Source: Planctomycetaceae bacterium
Lineage (GTDB): Bacteria > Planctomycetota > Planctomycetia > Planctomycetales > Planctomycetaceae
Assembly (NCBI GenBank): GCA_020426325.1
Contig: JAGQQG010000016.1
Location: 1 to 64,000, forward strand
Reading direction: 5' to 3'
Length of the DNA stretch: 64,000 nucleotides
Made by a program: the position numbers and the translations under genes. Under the pieces are notes generated by a model that was not told the DNA's origin, did not search any database, and saw only the letters and a list, made by a program, of their open reading frames with translations. This document shows positions 53,799-62,761 of this stretch, piece by piece (the stretch's first letter is position 1; every line of letters begins with the position of its first letter).

Positions 53799-55202
53799 TC
53801 ATGACCCAGTCAACTTTCCCAGCGATCCAAGCACAGCATATCCAATGAAGATGACATAGAGCCCACACAGGAACAGGGCCTTGGTCCGGGTCAACTGCCT
53901 TCGATGCCACATGACTCCGAGTGTGACGACGGTCATCGCCATCAGGAGGTAACGAAGACCGACCAACCCCGGAATTGGCTCGCCGTTTTCGAGCAACGTC
54001 ACCGGCTGCCAGCCCATCAGGTAAGAGTTGATGAACAGCGGAATCGCCAGACAGACGCAGATGTCGAAGATGTTCGATCCGAAAGCATTCGAGACTGCCC
54101 CAGAATCGTCACCGCGCCGCGCCGCAGCAATCGCCAGCAGCGTATCCGGCACGGAAGACGCGGCCGCTGCAAGGATGACTGCCACGAAGAAGGCAGGCAC
54201 CTTGAGGTCCTCGGCAATTCCGAGTGTCACCTCGACCAGATAATAGCAAGCTCCCGCTACGATGAGCGTCGCAACCGCGATGACCATCCAGCAGGTCGCC
54301 ATGTTCAGCGGGACCCCCGCGTAACCAAACAGGATCCCCGCTTCGTCTGGCGGGGGATCCTCTCCTGCCTCGGAATACTGCCGGGTGATGCTGTACGTTT
54401 CTCGAACCAGTTTCGTCGACGTGCTTGCCAGACGCAGGCCTGCGGACGTCACCGATGCATCCAGCTCGGCATGGTCGACTTCGACGCCGTGTTTGTCGAG
54501 ATAGAGATGGATATGCTCGACCACCTTCTTGTGGTGCTTCGCGTCGTAGTACAGATGCATCACATAGGCGGCATAGGCCGCCAGAAGGACAACTCCCATC
54601 CACCAGCTCATCGAGTCCGCGTTCAGGAACACGATGAGCAACACCGAGCAACCGACGAACCACAGTCCGTCACGAGTGATCACCGCAGGCTCGACATCAA
54701 TCGTCGGACGACTCGGACGTTTGAACGAAATCACCAGGGCGCAAAACGCCGGAATCAGGATCATGTTGTAGACGGCGCTCCCTGCACAGGTGGCGATCGT
54801 CGAACCGAATCCCTCGGCCCCGGTGGCATGGCTGTCTGGGCTTTTCTGATGTCCGAAAAAAGACATGGCTGCCAGAACGAAGAAGATCCCGCTGAACAAT
54901 TCAGGCATGGAACTCGCAACAGCGTCAAGTGTTGCTCCCCGAACCGAGCCCGGGATATGAAATCGTTTTCCGATCCACTGAGCCGCATCGGCAAACGGGT
55001 CGCATGCCTGCCACATGACGATCGATACGAGGGCCAGTTGTGTCACGAGAAAACCGAGATGAACTGCCGGACTCGGCTGCTTTGACTGAGCAATCCACAG
55101 CACAGCGAAGAGGGCCACAATCACAGCAGACAGGATCATCCCAAAGAAGTTTGGGCCACTCCCATCATCGTCCTGTGGGGCGTCGATTCTCTGTTCCGTC
55201 AT
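53799..55202 (-). CDS. Sodium/calcium exchanger family (CaCA) membrane protein
   Basis: A 467-residue cation exchanger in the inner membrane. The two alpha repeats are visible: GATLDAVASSMPELFSG in the first half and AAASSVPDTLLAIAAARRGDDSGAVSNAFGSNIFDI in the second, with the acidic residues that bind cation. A cytoplasmic loop with a charged stretch (DKHGVEVDHAELDAS) separates the halves, and about ten TM helices are present. The ATG at 55202 has GAGAG upstream; the frame is open to 55280. The ion exchanged cannot be read from sequence. Confidence 0.86.
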   Translation of the reverse strand: MTEQRIDAPQDDDGSGPNFFGMILSAVIVALFAVLWIAQSKQPSPAVHLGFLVTQLALVSIVMWQACDPFADAAQWIGKRFHIPGSVRGATLDAVASSMPELFSGIFFVLAAMSFFGHQKSPDSHATGAEGFGSTIATCAGSAVYNMILIPAFCALVISFKRPSRPTIDVEPAVITRDGLWFVGCSVLLIVFLNADSMSWWMGVVLLAAYAAYVMHLYYDAKHHKKVVEHIHLYLDKHGVEVDHAELDASVTSAGLRLASTSTKLVRETYSITRQYSEAGEDPPPDEAGILFGYAGVPLNMATCWMVIAVATLIVAGACYYLVEVTLGIAEDLKVPAFFVAVILAAAASSVPDTLLAIAAARRGDDSGAVSNAFGSNIFDICVCLAIPLFINSYLMGWQPVTLLENGEPIPGLVGLRYLLMAMTVVTLGVMWHRRQLTRTKALFLCGLYVIFIGYAVLGSLGKLTGS

Positions 55203-55378
55203 CAGGCTCTCTTTACTTTCCGTACCAATCGCGACTTCGATCTCATTGGTGCTTCCATCCTGGAGCAAGAACCCGTTCACCTCACCAGGCAGACTCGCTT
55301 GTCAGGCAACGGTCGCAGCAGTTATTGGATCGTAAGAACGGGTTGATTTTCCAAATCATTCGAATATCAGCCTAATTC

Positions 55379-57988
55379 TCAACTCAGGGCTGATCGATAG
55401 ACGTCTGCCCCATTGGAGAGGGCCTCATCGATCTTCGATGCGTCCTTCCCGCCGGCCTCTGCCAGATCCGGGCGTCCGCCTCCGCCTCCGCCGACGATCT
55501 TTGCTGCCTCACGCACGCAGTCGCCCGCTTTGACACCTCGCTTGACGAGATCCTTTGAGACGGCGGCCAGGAGTGCGACCTTTCCGTCGATGACGGTCGC
55601 GAGCAGGACCGCAACGGATTTGCCCTTCGTACGCAGTTGGTCTGCGAGTTCTCGTAATCCTTCGCGGTCCAGATCGTCCACCTGTTTGCAGATAATCTGA
55701 GCTTCCCCGACATGCTCTGCCTCTGAAAGAAACGCATCGACTCGGTCAGCGACGCTTGCTTTAGTGAATTTGGCAAGCTCCTGTTTCAGTTGCTTGAGTT
55801 CGTCTTGTAACTGCTGAACCCGTCGAGGGACGTCTTGAGCTTGAGGCGTCTTCAGGGCTGTTGCGACCTCCTTCAGCAATGACTCGTTGTCCCGCACCTG
55901 TTCCAAGGCACGCTTGCCAGTGTAGGCCACAATCCGACGCACCCCCGCAGCCACATTCTCCTCGTTGATGATCTTGCACAGCCCCACCTGACCCGTGTTG
56001 TCGAGATGCGTCCCGCCACACAGTTCCTTGCTGTAATCCCCCATGGACACAACACGAACTTTGTCGGGATATTTCTCCCCAAACAAGGCTGTTGCCCCTT
56101 CCTCCTTCGCCTGCTTGATGTCCATGTAGGCGATACTCACGGTCGCCCCTTCGGCGATCCGCTCGTTGATGATGTCCTCAATCCTGAGGATTTCACCCGG
56201 TTGAACGGCTGCACCGTGCGAGAAGTCGAATCGCAGCACATCGTCTTCAACCTTCGAGCCTCGCTGCATGGCATGCTCCCCCAACACCCGATGCAGGGCG
56301 TGATGGAGCAAGTGGGTTGCGGAGTGGGCCCGACGAATGCCCGCTCGTCGCGTTCCCTGAACTGTCGCCAAAACAGTGTCGCCGACTTTGATTGTCCCCG
56401 AGACGAGATGTCCCCTGTGGACAATCAGGCCCGTGTGTTTCTGAGTATCGAGGACCTCGAACTCACCCGACGCACCACGAATGCTCCCTGTGTCTCCCAC
56501 CTGTCCGCCAGACTCTCCATAAAAGGGAGTCCGATCCAGAACCAGATCGACCGTCGTCCCCTCTGTGTTCACCTCATCGACGCGTTTTCCATCGACCACC
56601 AGGCCGACCACCTTTGCCTCGATGCTCGTCCGCTCATACGCAAGAAACTCGGTCTCTCCGGAATCCTTCTGAATCGCGTCGAGCGGCCCCGCCGCCATCA
56701 CTCCCCAACTCCCCACGCCACTCTTGCGCTTGTGTTCCTCTTCCGCGCGACGGAAGCCGTCCATGTCGATTTTCAGCTTGTGGTCATCCGCCAAAGCTCG
56801 CGTCAAATCGAGAATGAACCCATCGGTCTGATGCAGGTCGAAGACCTCCTTGCCCGGCAGAACACCACCAGACGACTGAGCACGTTCCGCCAGCTTCTCG
56901 AACTTGGAAAGTCCACGTTCGATGGTCCCGAGGAAGTGCTCTTCTTCCTCACGAATCGTCTCCGTGACACTTTGCAGCGTCTGAGACAACTCCGGATAGG
57001 GGACGGCCATGATGTCCCGAACCGCGGGCACGAGTTCGTACAGGAACGGCTCTTTGTGCCCCAGCAAGTATCCTTCCAGGAAGGCACGCCGCAGTAACAG
57101 ACGGATGATGTAGGGAGCATCCTTGCTGCCGGGACTGATCCCCTCGTGAATGGCAAAGGTGCAGGCACGCAAGTGATCAGCGATGCGTCTCAGCGGCCGA
57201 CCCTGTTTGCCGCTGAAGTCATATTTCACACCGACCACATCACCTGCTGCCTCGCACAGCGGGCGGATGATGTCGATCTCAAAGTTACTCTCAACTCCCT
57301 GGAGCACGGCAGCACATCGCTCAAGCCCCATGCCGGTGTCGATGTTCTTTTTGGGCAATGGTCTGAGATTGTCCGGAGGATTGCCCACCCGGTTGAACTG
57401 TGTGAACACGAGGTTCCAGATCTCGACCTCTTTTCCGCCAGATGCCGGGTGATAGTAGATCTCACTGCATGGACCACACACTCCATCCGGACCTTGAGAG
57501 GGTGCCCCTGCCGGCCAGAAGTTCTCATGTTCATCGTCACGACGAACTCTGTCCGCGGGGAGTTTGATCTCATCATGCCAGATGTTGTACGCCTCGTCGT
57601 CGTCCAGATAGACGGTGACTGTCAGCCGCTCTGGGTCCAGGCCGAGCCAACTCTTATCGGTCAGAAACTCCCAGGCCCAGTGGATGGCCTCTTTCTTGAA
57701 ATAATCACCAAAAGAGAAGTTCCCGAGCATCTCGAAGAACGTATGGTGATAGGCCGTCACGCCGACGTTGCCAATGTCACCCGTGCGTATGCATTTCTGG
57801 CACGTCGTGGCCCGGGTAAACTCGATCGGCCCGACACCCAAGAACTGGTTTTTGAACTGATTCATCCCCGCAGGAGTGAACAGCACCGTCTTGTCCTCGC
57901 GGGGAACGAGCACATCGCTGGGACGTCGAACACAACCTTTGGTTTCAAAAAAACTGAGGTACTTTTCCCGGAGTTCGTCGGTCTTCAT
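55379..57988 (-). CDS. alaS: Alanyl-tRNA synthetase
   Basis: An 869-residue class II synthetase that charges tRNA-Ala. Motif regions [22 protein letters not shown] and [14 protein letters not shown] belong to the catalytic domain, [16 protein letters not shown] to the editing domain with its zinc-binding His residues, [10 protein letters not shown] completes the zinc site, and the C-terminal domain ends in [15 protein letters not shown]. Length is the family norm. It stays on the same strand as the protease and recA genes upstream, but 60 bp or more separate them. Confidence 0.96.
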   Translation of the reverse strand: MKTDELREKYLSFFETKGCVRRPSDVLVPREDKTVLFTPAGMNQFKNQFLGVGPIEFTRATTCQKCIRTGDIGNVGVTAYHHTFFEMLGNFSFGDYFKKEAIHWAWEFLTDKSWLGLDPERLTVTVYLDDDEAYNIWHDEIKLPADRVRRDDEHENFWPAGAPSQGPDGVCGPCSEIYYHPASGGKEVEIWNLVFTQFNRVGNPPDNLRPLPKKNIDTGMGLERCAAVLQGVESNFEIDIIRPLCEAAGDVVGVKYDFSGKQGRPLRRIADHLRACTFAIHEGISPGSKDAPYIIRLLLRRAFLEGYLLGHKEPFLYELVPAVRDIMAVPYPELSQTLQSVTETIREEEEHFLGTIERGLSKFEKLAERAQSSGGVLPGKEVFDLHQTDGFILDLTRALADDHKLKIDMDGFRRAEEEHKRKSGVGSWGVMAAGPLDAIQKDSGETEFLAYERTSIEAKVVGLVVDGKRVDEVNTEGTTVDLVLDRTPFYGESGGQVGDTGSIRGASGEFEVLDTQKHTGLIVHRGHLVSGTIKVGDTVLATVQGTRRAGIRRAHSATHLLHHALHRVLGEHAMQRGSKVEDDVLRFDFSHGAAVQPGEILRIEDIINERIAEGATVSIAYMDIKQAKEEGATALFGEKYPDKVRVVSMGDYSKELCGGTHLDNTGQVGLCKIINEENVAAGVRRIVAYTGKRALEQVRDNESLLKEVATALKTPQAQDVPRRVQQLQDELKQLKQELAKFTKASVADRVDAFLSEAEHVGEAQIICKQVDDLDREGLRELADQLRTKGKSVAVLLATVIDGKVALLAAVSKDLVKRGVKAGDCVREAAKIVGGGGGGRPDLAEAGGKDASKIDEALSNGADVYRSALS

Positions 57989-58048
57989 TCGTATCGGACA
58001 ATCTGGTGAATCTGCCTGAATAATGAACCAGACAGATCAATGGTTTGT

Positions 58049-59599
58049 TTAGTTGTTCTTCGCGTCTGGGACTTCAATGTGTGTCCCATCCAGACGTGTG
58101 AGCGTAACTGTTCCCGACAAGTCCGCGACAGCTTCATGAAACTGCTGCGGGGTCTCGACCGGAACATTACCCACTGACCTTACAAAGTCTCCCGGACGCA
58201 GCCCGCCAGCTAGTGCGAGGCTATTATCCGTGACACTCAGGATGAGGACTGCATGGTGGTATTCTTCCATCACATCGCTTGTCAAGAATCGCCGGCGACC
58301 GGTTGGATAATCCACTCGCAAGCCGCGCCAGGACGGATATCGGTCGTTTGTGGCGACGATCAGTGAGTCATCTACGACAGGCCATTTTCCGAGTGTCACG
58401 TCTGCTCTCAATCGACGTCCTTCTGCGCCCCTCCAGACCTCCAGTCGTGCATTCACTCCGGCCCCCAATAGACCGATTTCCCGCATCAAATCGTTGGGAG
58501 ACAGGACAGGGCTTCCATTAATCGAAAGGATCACATCCCGATTCCGTAGACCTCCGCGAGCCGCTGGAGAACCGGACGAAACAAACAGGGCCTCCGCAGC
58601 AGACTCCTGACCATCTGGAAGCGGAAAATTCGCGGGGGAAACATCTCCGGTGTGAATCCCCAGAAAGCCATACTCGACCTCAAATCCCTGAAGCAATGTT
58701 TCAACGACTCGTCGCATCGCAGCATCCACGGGAATCGCGTAGCCGACAGACTTCTCGTATCCTTCGAGCGCCGCAAGAGAAGTCGTCAGGCCAATCAGGT
58801 TTCCCTCCAGGTCGATGAGCGCGCCGCCGCTCATCCCCAGATCGAGGCGGGTGTCGATATGGAGTAGCGTCCCGTATTCATGAATCGATGCCCCGACTCC
58901 ATCACTTGTTTCCTGCTCGTCACCCTGTTTGGGGAGGGGGCGCGAGATATTGCTGATGATGCCCCAGCTGGCACTGGCAGCCCCGTCTCTCCCAATCGCA
59001 TAGGGATTTCCCAGCGCCAACACGAGTTGCCCCTTCCGGGCATTCGTCGCATCACCCAGAGGTAGTGGCACCACGTCGGCTGGGTCGATCCCGCTACCGG
59101 TGAGGTTCAGCTTCAGGACCGCGAGATCGCTGCGCGGATCGGAGGCTACGACGAGGGCACGCACACTCCGGTGATTCGAGAGACGTATCTCGATCGGATC
59201 ACGAATATCCGCACTCGTCGCCTCTCGTGAGGCCCGGAGCACATGGTCATTGGTGAGGACAAACCGGGCGTTTCCATCCACCGCTGATGCGATAATGACT
59301 CCCGCCCCAAAGGTCATGGGAGCGGATGACAGGTCGATCACCCGATCCTGGACCCGGTTTCTCCGGGGAAGCGGCAACTGCGGGCGTGGATCAGCTTCAG
59401 CCGGACCTCTGCGGACAATGCTGACGACAGCCCCCTCGCATCGAGCGATGACATCGACAAACTGCTTTTCAATCGCACGGGCAGCGGCCAAACCATCAAG
59501 ATCGTCTGCTGATACTGGAAGGGCAGACGTTGTAACGCTCCCGACAACAAGCAGCTGCCAGCAGAAAGTTCGAATTAACGGATGGGACGGGCGACACAT
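58049..59599 (-). CDS. HtrA/DegP-like periplasmic serine protease with PDZ domains
   Basis: A 516-residue exported protease. A signal peptide (about 1-31, ending PVSADD) precedes the trypsin-like domain with the catalytic His in LTNDHVL, Asp in SDLAVLKL and Ser in GMSGGALID (the usual GNSGG reads GMSGG). Two PDZ-like domains follow (VSSGSPAARGGLRNRDVI and DNSLALAGGLRPGDFV). It would degrade or refold damaged proteins outside the cytoplasm. The ATG at 59599 gives the normal signal peptide; a TTG at 59668 keeps the frame open. Confidence 0.87.
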   Translation of the reverse strand: MCRPSHPLIRTFCWQLLVVGSVTTSALPVSADDLDGLAAARAIEKQFVDVIARCEGAVVSIVRRGPAEADPRPQLPLPRRNRVQDRVIDLSSAPMTFGAGVIIASAVDGNARFVLTNDHVLRASREATSADIRDPIEIRLSNHRSVRALVVASDPRSDLAVLKLNLTGSGIDPADVVPLPLGDATNARKGQLVLALGNPYAIGRDGAASASWGIISNISRPLPKQGDEQETSDGVGASIHEYGTLLHIDTRLDLGMSGGALIDLEGNLIGLTTSLAALEGYEKSVGYAIPVDAAMRRVVETLLQGFEVEYGFLGIHTGDVSPANFPLPDGQESAAEALFVSSGSPAARGGLRNRDVILSINGSPVLSPNDLMREIGLLGAGVNARLEVWRGAEGRRLRADVTLGKWPVVDDSLIVATNDRYPSWRGLRVDYPTGRRRFLTSDVMEEYHHAVLILSVTDNSLALAGGLRPGDFVRSVGNVPVETPQQFHEAVADLSGTVTLTRLDGTHIEVPDAKNN

Positions 59600-59701
59600 G
59601 GATGCAGATGAATGGCGAAGACTGTTTTTCGTCCCGCCAATCTTAGCAGCCGATCGCTTCACTCCCAAGCTGGTAGAAGCTGCTAATCACCAGCCATCCC
59701 G

Positions 59702-60793
59702 TCACTCTGCTTCGTCATTCGACTCGACGGTGTCAATTGTCTCAGCAGATGGGACAGCACCCCGCTTGAGCAGGACCTTGCTGCGGATCTCGTCACGGAT
59801 CTGCGAATTCTCCAGGAGGAACTGACAGGCCTTGTCGCGGCCTTGCCCGAGTCGAGTGTCTCCATAATTGAACCAACTACCGCTCTTCTGGACGAGGCGA
59901 TCGGTCGTCGCCAGATCAAGGATATCCCCCTCCAGACTGATTCCGCTCGAGACCAGCATGTCGAACTCCGCCACTCGAAACGGTGGGGCGACCTTGTTCT
60001 TGACGATCTTGGCCCTCATCCGAATGCCGGTTGTGTCGTCCCCATCCTTCAGCGTGGAAATCCGACGGACATCCACACGACAGGAACTGTAGAACTTGAG
60101 TGCGCGACCACCCGGCGTCGTCTCCGGACTCCCGAACATCACGCCAATCTTCTCGCGAATCTGGTTGATGAAGATGACGGTCGTTTTTGCCTTGGAAATC
60201 ACACCGGTGAACTTTCTCATGGCCTGGCTCATCATGCGTGCCTGCAGGCCGACGTGCTTGTCGCCGATTTCGCCATCCAGTTCTGCTTTAGGAACGAGGG
60301 CAGCGACGGAGTCGATCACAATGATATCGACGGAGTTCGATTTGATGAGCATCTCCGCAATTTGCAGGCCTTCTTCTCCGAACGTCGGCTGACTGACGAG
60401 GAGTTCCTCCAGATTCACTCCCAGGCGTTTGGCCCACGACGGATCAAGAGCGTGTTCAGCATCGATAAACGCGGCGATGCCTCCCTCTCTCTGGGCATTC
60501 GCAATGGCATGGAGGGCCAGTGTCGTCTTACCGCTGGACTCCGGACCGAACAACTCGATGATCCGCCCCCGGGGAAAACCGGTGCCGCCCAGTGCCAGAT
60601 CGAGCGACAGCGATCCGGTCGAGATGCCTTCAATGGCTTTGTGACGCGGGTCAGACAACTTCATGATCGACCCTTCACCGAAGGCCTTCTCAATCTGCCC
60701 TAATGTGTTGGCCAACAGTTTGTCGTGTTCGTTCGCCGGTTGCTCAACCTGACCGTTCGTTTTTGGTTTGGCAGCCTTGGTCCGTGTCGCCAT
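59702..60793 (-). CDS. recA: Recombinase RecA
   Basis: A 363-residue RecA that coats single-stranded DNA for strand exchange and triggers LexA self-cleavage. Walker A GPESSGKT (83-90) and the DNA-binding loop regions ([31 protein letters not shown]) are typical. The N-terminal 30 residues are a basic Lys/Ala-rich extension of usual planctomycete type. The ATG at 60793 has GGAG 8 nt upstream; the frame is open to 60853. A promoter with an internal palindrome lies upstream (60884-60912). Confidence 0.97.
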   Translation of the reverse strand: MATRTKAAKPKTNGQVEQPANEHDKLLANTLGQIEKAFGEGSIMKLSDPRHKAIEGISTGSLSLDLALGGTGFPRGRIIELFGPESSGKTTLALHAIANAQREGGIAAFIDAEHALDPSWAKRLGVNLEELLVSQPTFGEEGLQIAEMLIKSNSVDIIVIDSVAALVPKAELDGEIGDKHVGLQARMMSQAMRKFTGVISKAKTTVIFINQIREKIGVMFGSPETTPGGRALKFYSSCRVDVRRISTLKDGDDTTGIRMRAKIVKNKVAPPFRVAEFDMLVSSGISLEGDILDLATTDRLVQKSGSWFNYGDTRLGQGRDKACQFLLENSQIRDEIRSKVLLKRGAVPSAETIDTVESNDEAE

Positions 60794-60883
60794 GATCGTG
60801 TCTCCGCGTCGTTGTTCCGTCAAACTGCCTTCGCTCACGCTGGCGAAAGCCATGATGTGTTTTTTGATACCTGTTTTGGAAAT

Positions 60884-60912
60884 AGTGTACAGGTGTACTG
60901 TTTCTGCAGCAA
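60884..60912 (-). promoter_or_regulatory. recA promoter with palindromic operator (candidate LexA box)
   Basis: On the minus strand TTGCTG (60912-60907), 17 bp, and TACACT (60889-60884) look like -35 and -10 boxes. A perfect GTACA-CC-TGTAC palindrome (60898-60887) sits across the spacer and the -10 box. Its place is exactly where a repressor would block RNA polymerase, as LexA does at recA in many bacteria. Whether this species' LexA uses that sequence cannot be told from the window. Confidence 0.6.
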
Positions 60913-60984
60913 GTCCCTCTTTCCGAATTCTCTACGATGTTGGCCGACATGGAAAGGAACAGACGCAGAGTCGACCTGACCTGT

Positions 60985-61536
60985 TTATTCCGACTCAAGA
61001 TGAAGCTCCAGATACGACCTTCGCTCCGGATCGGTCAGCTTCAAATGATCGGCCAGGCGTAACAGGGAGTCGCGAACGGTCTGCCAGCTGGATTCACCAC
61101 TGATTGCTTCCAGTTCGATGAACTGGCCAATGGAGAGGACCTCGTCGATCGCGACTTCGACCTCTAGATCTTCCCATTGCAGGTGTCCGCTACGACGCTG
61201 CTTGGTGATCGTCCTCACCTGCCTGAAGCCCAGCGAGGTCAGCATCGCCGCCATCTGCTCCCGTGCGGCATGACCAGACTCGATCGTCACTTCATTCTCT
61301 AGCCGTGTTTTCGTCTGAGTATCGACCTTGGGGCCCTTGTAGGTCAGGCGGTTTTCCATACCGACCGACCGGATGCGAAACGCTTCATCGGTCTGAGCGA
61401 AATCCCGTGACGGATGATTGAAGTACGTATCCTGCTGTTGAATCGGTACATCGAAAGTCACGCCGAGTCCTTCAAGTCGAGCGAGAACATCGACCGGGGA
61501 AGTCATCTGGTACTTTAATTCGACTTCGTAGTCCAT
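60985..61536 (-). CDS. CYTH-domain protein (class IV adenylate cyclase-like)
   Basis: A 183-residue CYTH-fold enzyme. The ExExK signature reads EVELK at residues 4-8, and the tunnel residues DTYF, AFRIR, LTYKGPK, ENEV and VEVAIDEV follow in the usual order. Such proteins are class IV adenylate cyclases (CyaB) or triphosphate-cleaving enzymes such as thiamine triphosphatase; the two cannot be told apart here. It is upstream of recA on the same strand with a 190-bp gap that holds the recA promoter, so they are separate units. Confidence 0.8.
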   Translation of the reverse strand: MDYEVELKYQMTSPVDVLARLEGLGVTFDVPIQQQDTYFNHPSRDFAQTDEAFRIRSVGMENRLTYKGPKVDTQTKTRLENEVTIESGHAAREQMAAMLTSLGFRQVRTITKQRRSGHLQWEDLEVEVAIDEVLSIGQFIELEAISGESSWQTVRDSLLRLADHLKLTDPERRSYLELHLESE

Positions 61537-61980
61537 GCAGTCTCCTTTGCTGAAAAACAGTCAGTTCTCGGAATCGTCCCCGAGTATTGCCACGATCGCT
61601 CCCTCGGGAACCTGCCTCCCGTCGAATCTGAAAGATTGGATCTAATTCCTCCACAGATCTCCGGCTGACTCTGGTCCGTCCTCCCCAATCAGGATCAGTT
61701 TCTCGCTTGAGAAGTCCAAATTCCCAGACTGGTTGAATCGAACGGTGAGCATTTTCCGCTCTTTCGATGCTGGATTTTCCACTCATTGACTGATTGGAAT
61801 TGCGATTCCATGCAGCGCAACCCGTATCCTGGATGTGAATTATGACAAATATCAGAAATTCAAGGAAGATTCTGGCCGAAAATGCGTTTTCTCAGCAATC
61901 CAAGAGTAACAGACGCGAACGGATGCCGCTGAGAGAGACACACAATCATCACCTCCACCCTCAAACTTCCACAGGATCGA
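61537..61980. other. Intergenic region before the small secreted protein gene
   Basis: About 440 bp without a supported gene. It contains the short inverted repeat GGAAT-TGCG-ATTCC (61796-61809) just after a TTGACT hexamer (61786-61791), but no matching -10 box at the right distance. AGGA precedes the next start. Confidence 0.4.
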
Positions 61981-62604
61981 ATGATGAACACCCTCAACAA
62001 CATCTCGCTCGCCGCCCTGTTTTCCATCGCCCTGGCCAGCGTTGCTGCCGCTGACGAACCAACTGTGGTCGTCGGGCTACCTCGCCCCACGTTTGGCAGT
62101 GGCGTCGTTGCCCCAGTGGTTGGCGGCTATGGTTACCATCGCACGGGAGCCGCTGCCTCGACTGCTCATGAGAGCATCCTGCGTGGCCGTGCTGACGTCA
62201 TCCGTGCTCAGGGTGAGCAAGCCCTACTCATCGCCGAAGCCCTGCGAAGCTACGAAGAGGCCAAGAGCCGATTTCTGGACAACGAAGTCAAGCGGCTGGC
62301 AGTTCGACAGGAACGCCGTCGGATGGGCCTTGCTGACCAGCATGAGCGTTTCGCCAAGTATCAGGCGCGCCGTGAGACGACCATGGCTCTCAACCGGGCC
62401 GCCCGCGAAATTCAGGCTACATACGTTCCGGCTGAACAGATCACAGAGACCCATGCTCAAACCAAACTGCGACTCGCCAAGAACCTGCTGATCAACGGTC
62501 GTATCGACTCCGGCATCTCAGGTCTGGTGGAAGTCACTCAGAAGTACACCAACACGGATGCCGCAGAAGAAGCCGCCGCGATCCTCACCGAGATCAACGG
62601 CTAA
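61981..62604 (+). CDS. Small secreted helical protein
   Basis: A 207-residue exported protein of a type common in planctomycetes but with no known function. The signal peptide covers about residues 1-24 (ending SVAAADE). A Gly/Pro-rich region with YGYHRTGAAASTAHESILRG comes next, then a long charged helix (about 75-160) that could form a coiled coil, and a TPR-like tail (NLLINGRIDSGISGLVEVTQKYTNTDAAEEAA). It ends before a strong terminator and seems to be a single-gene unit. Confidence 0.75.
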   Translation: MMNTLNNISLAALFSIALASVAAADEPTVVVGLPRPTFGSGVVAPVVGGYGYHRTGAAASTAHESILRGRADVIRAQGEQALLIAEALRSYEEAKSRFLDNEVKRLAVRQERRRMGLADQHERFAKYQARRETTMALNRAAREIQATYVPAEQITETHAQTKLRLAKNLLINGRIDSGISGLVEVTQKYTNTDAAEEAAAILTEING

Positions 62605-62671
62605 GAGAAACATCAGGGAAGTGACATCAGTGAAGACCGACGGCTTTGGATGTGGAAGTGGGTCGTCAGTC

Positions 62672-62711
62672 TGGCAGCCGGGGGCGGGAGGGTCCTCGGC
62701 TGCCATTTTTT
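62672..62711 (+). terminator. Rho-independent terminator
   Basis: TGGCAGCCG (62672-62680) and CGGCTGCCA (62697-62705) form a perfect 9-bp stem with a 16-nt G-rich loop, followed by six T residues (62706-62711). It ends the transcript of the small secreted protein, 68 bp after its stop. Confidence 0.85.
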
Positions 62712-62740
62712 GTTGAGAGGTGAGAGTGACGGAAATCGAG

Positions 62741-62761
62741 CCATCAGCCATCAGCCATCAG
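62741..62761. repeat. Triplicate 7-bp repeat at the helicase gene end
   Basis: CCATCAG is repeated three times in a row. The repeats cover the stop codon (62744-62746) and the last codons of the minus-strand helicase gene. A gain or loss of one 7-bp unit by slippage would shift the frame and change the protein's last residues. Confidence 0.7.
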
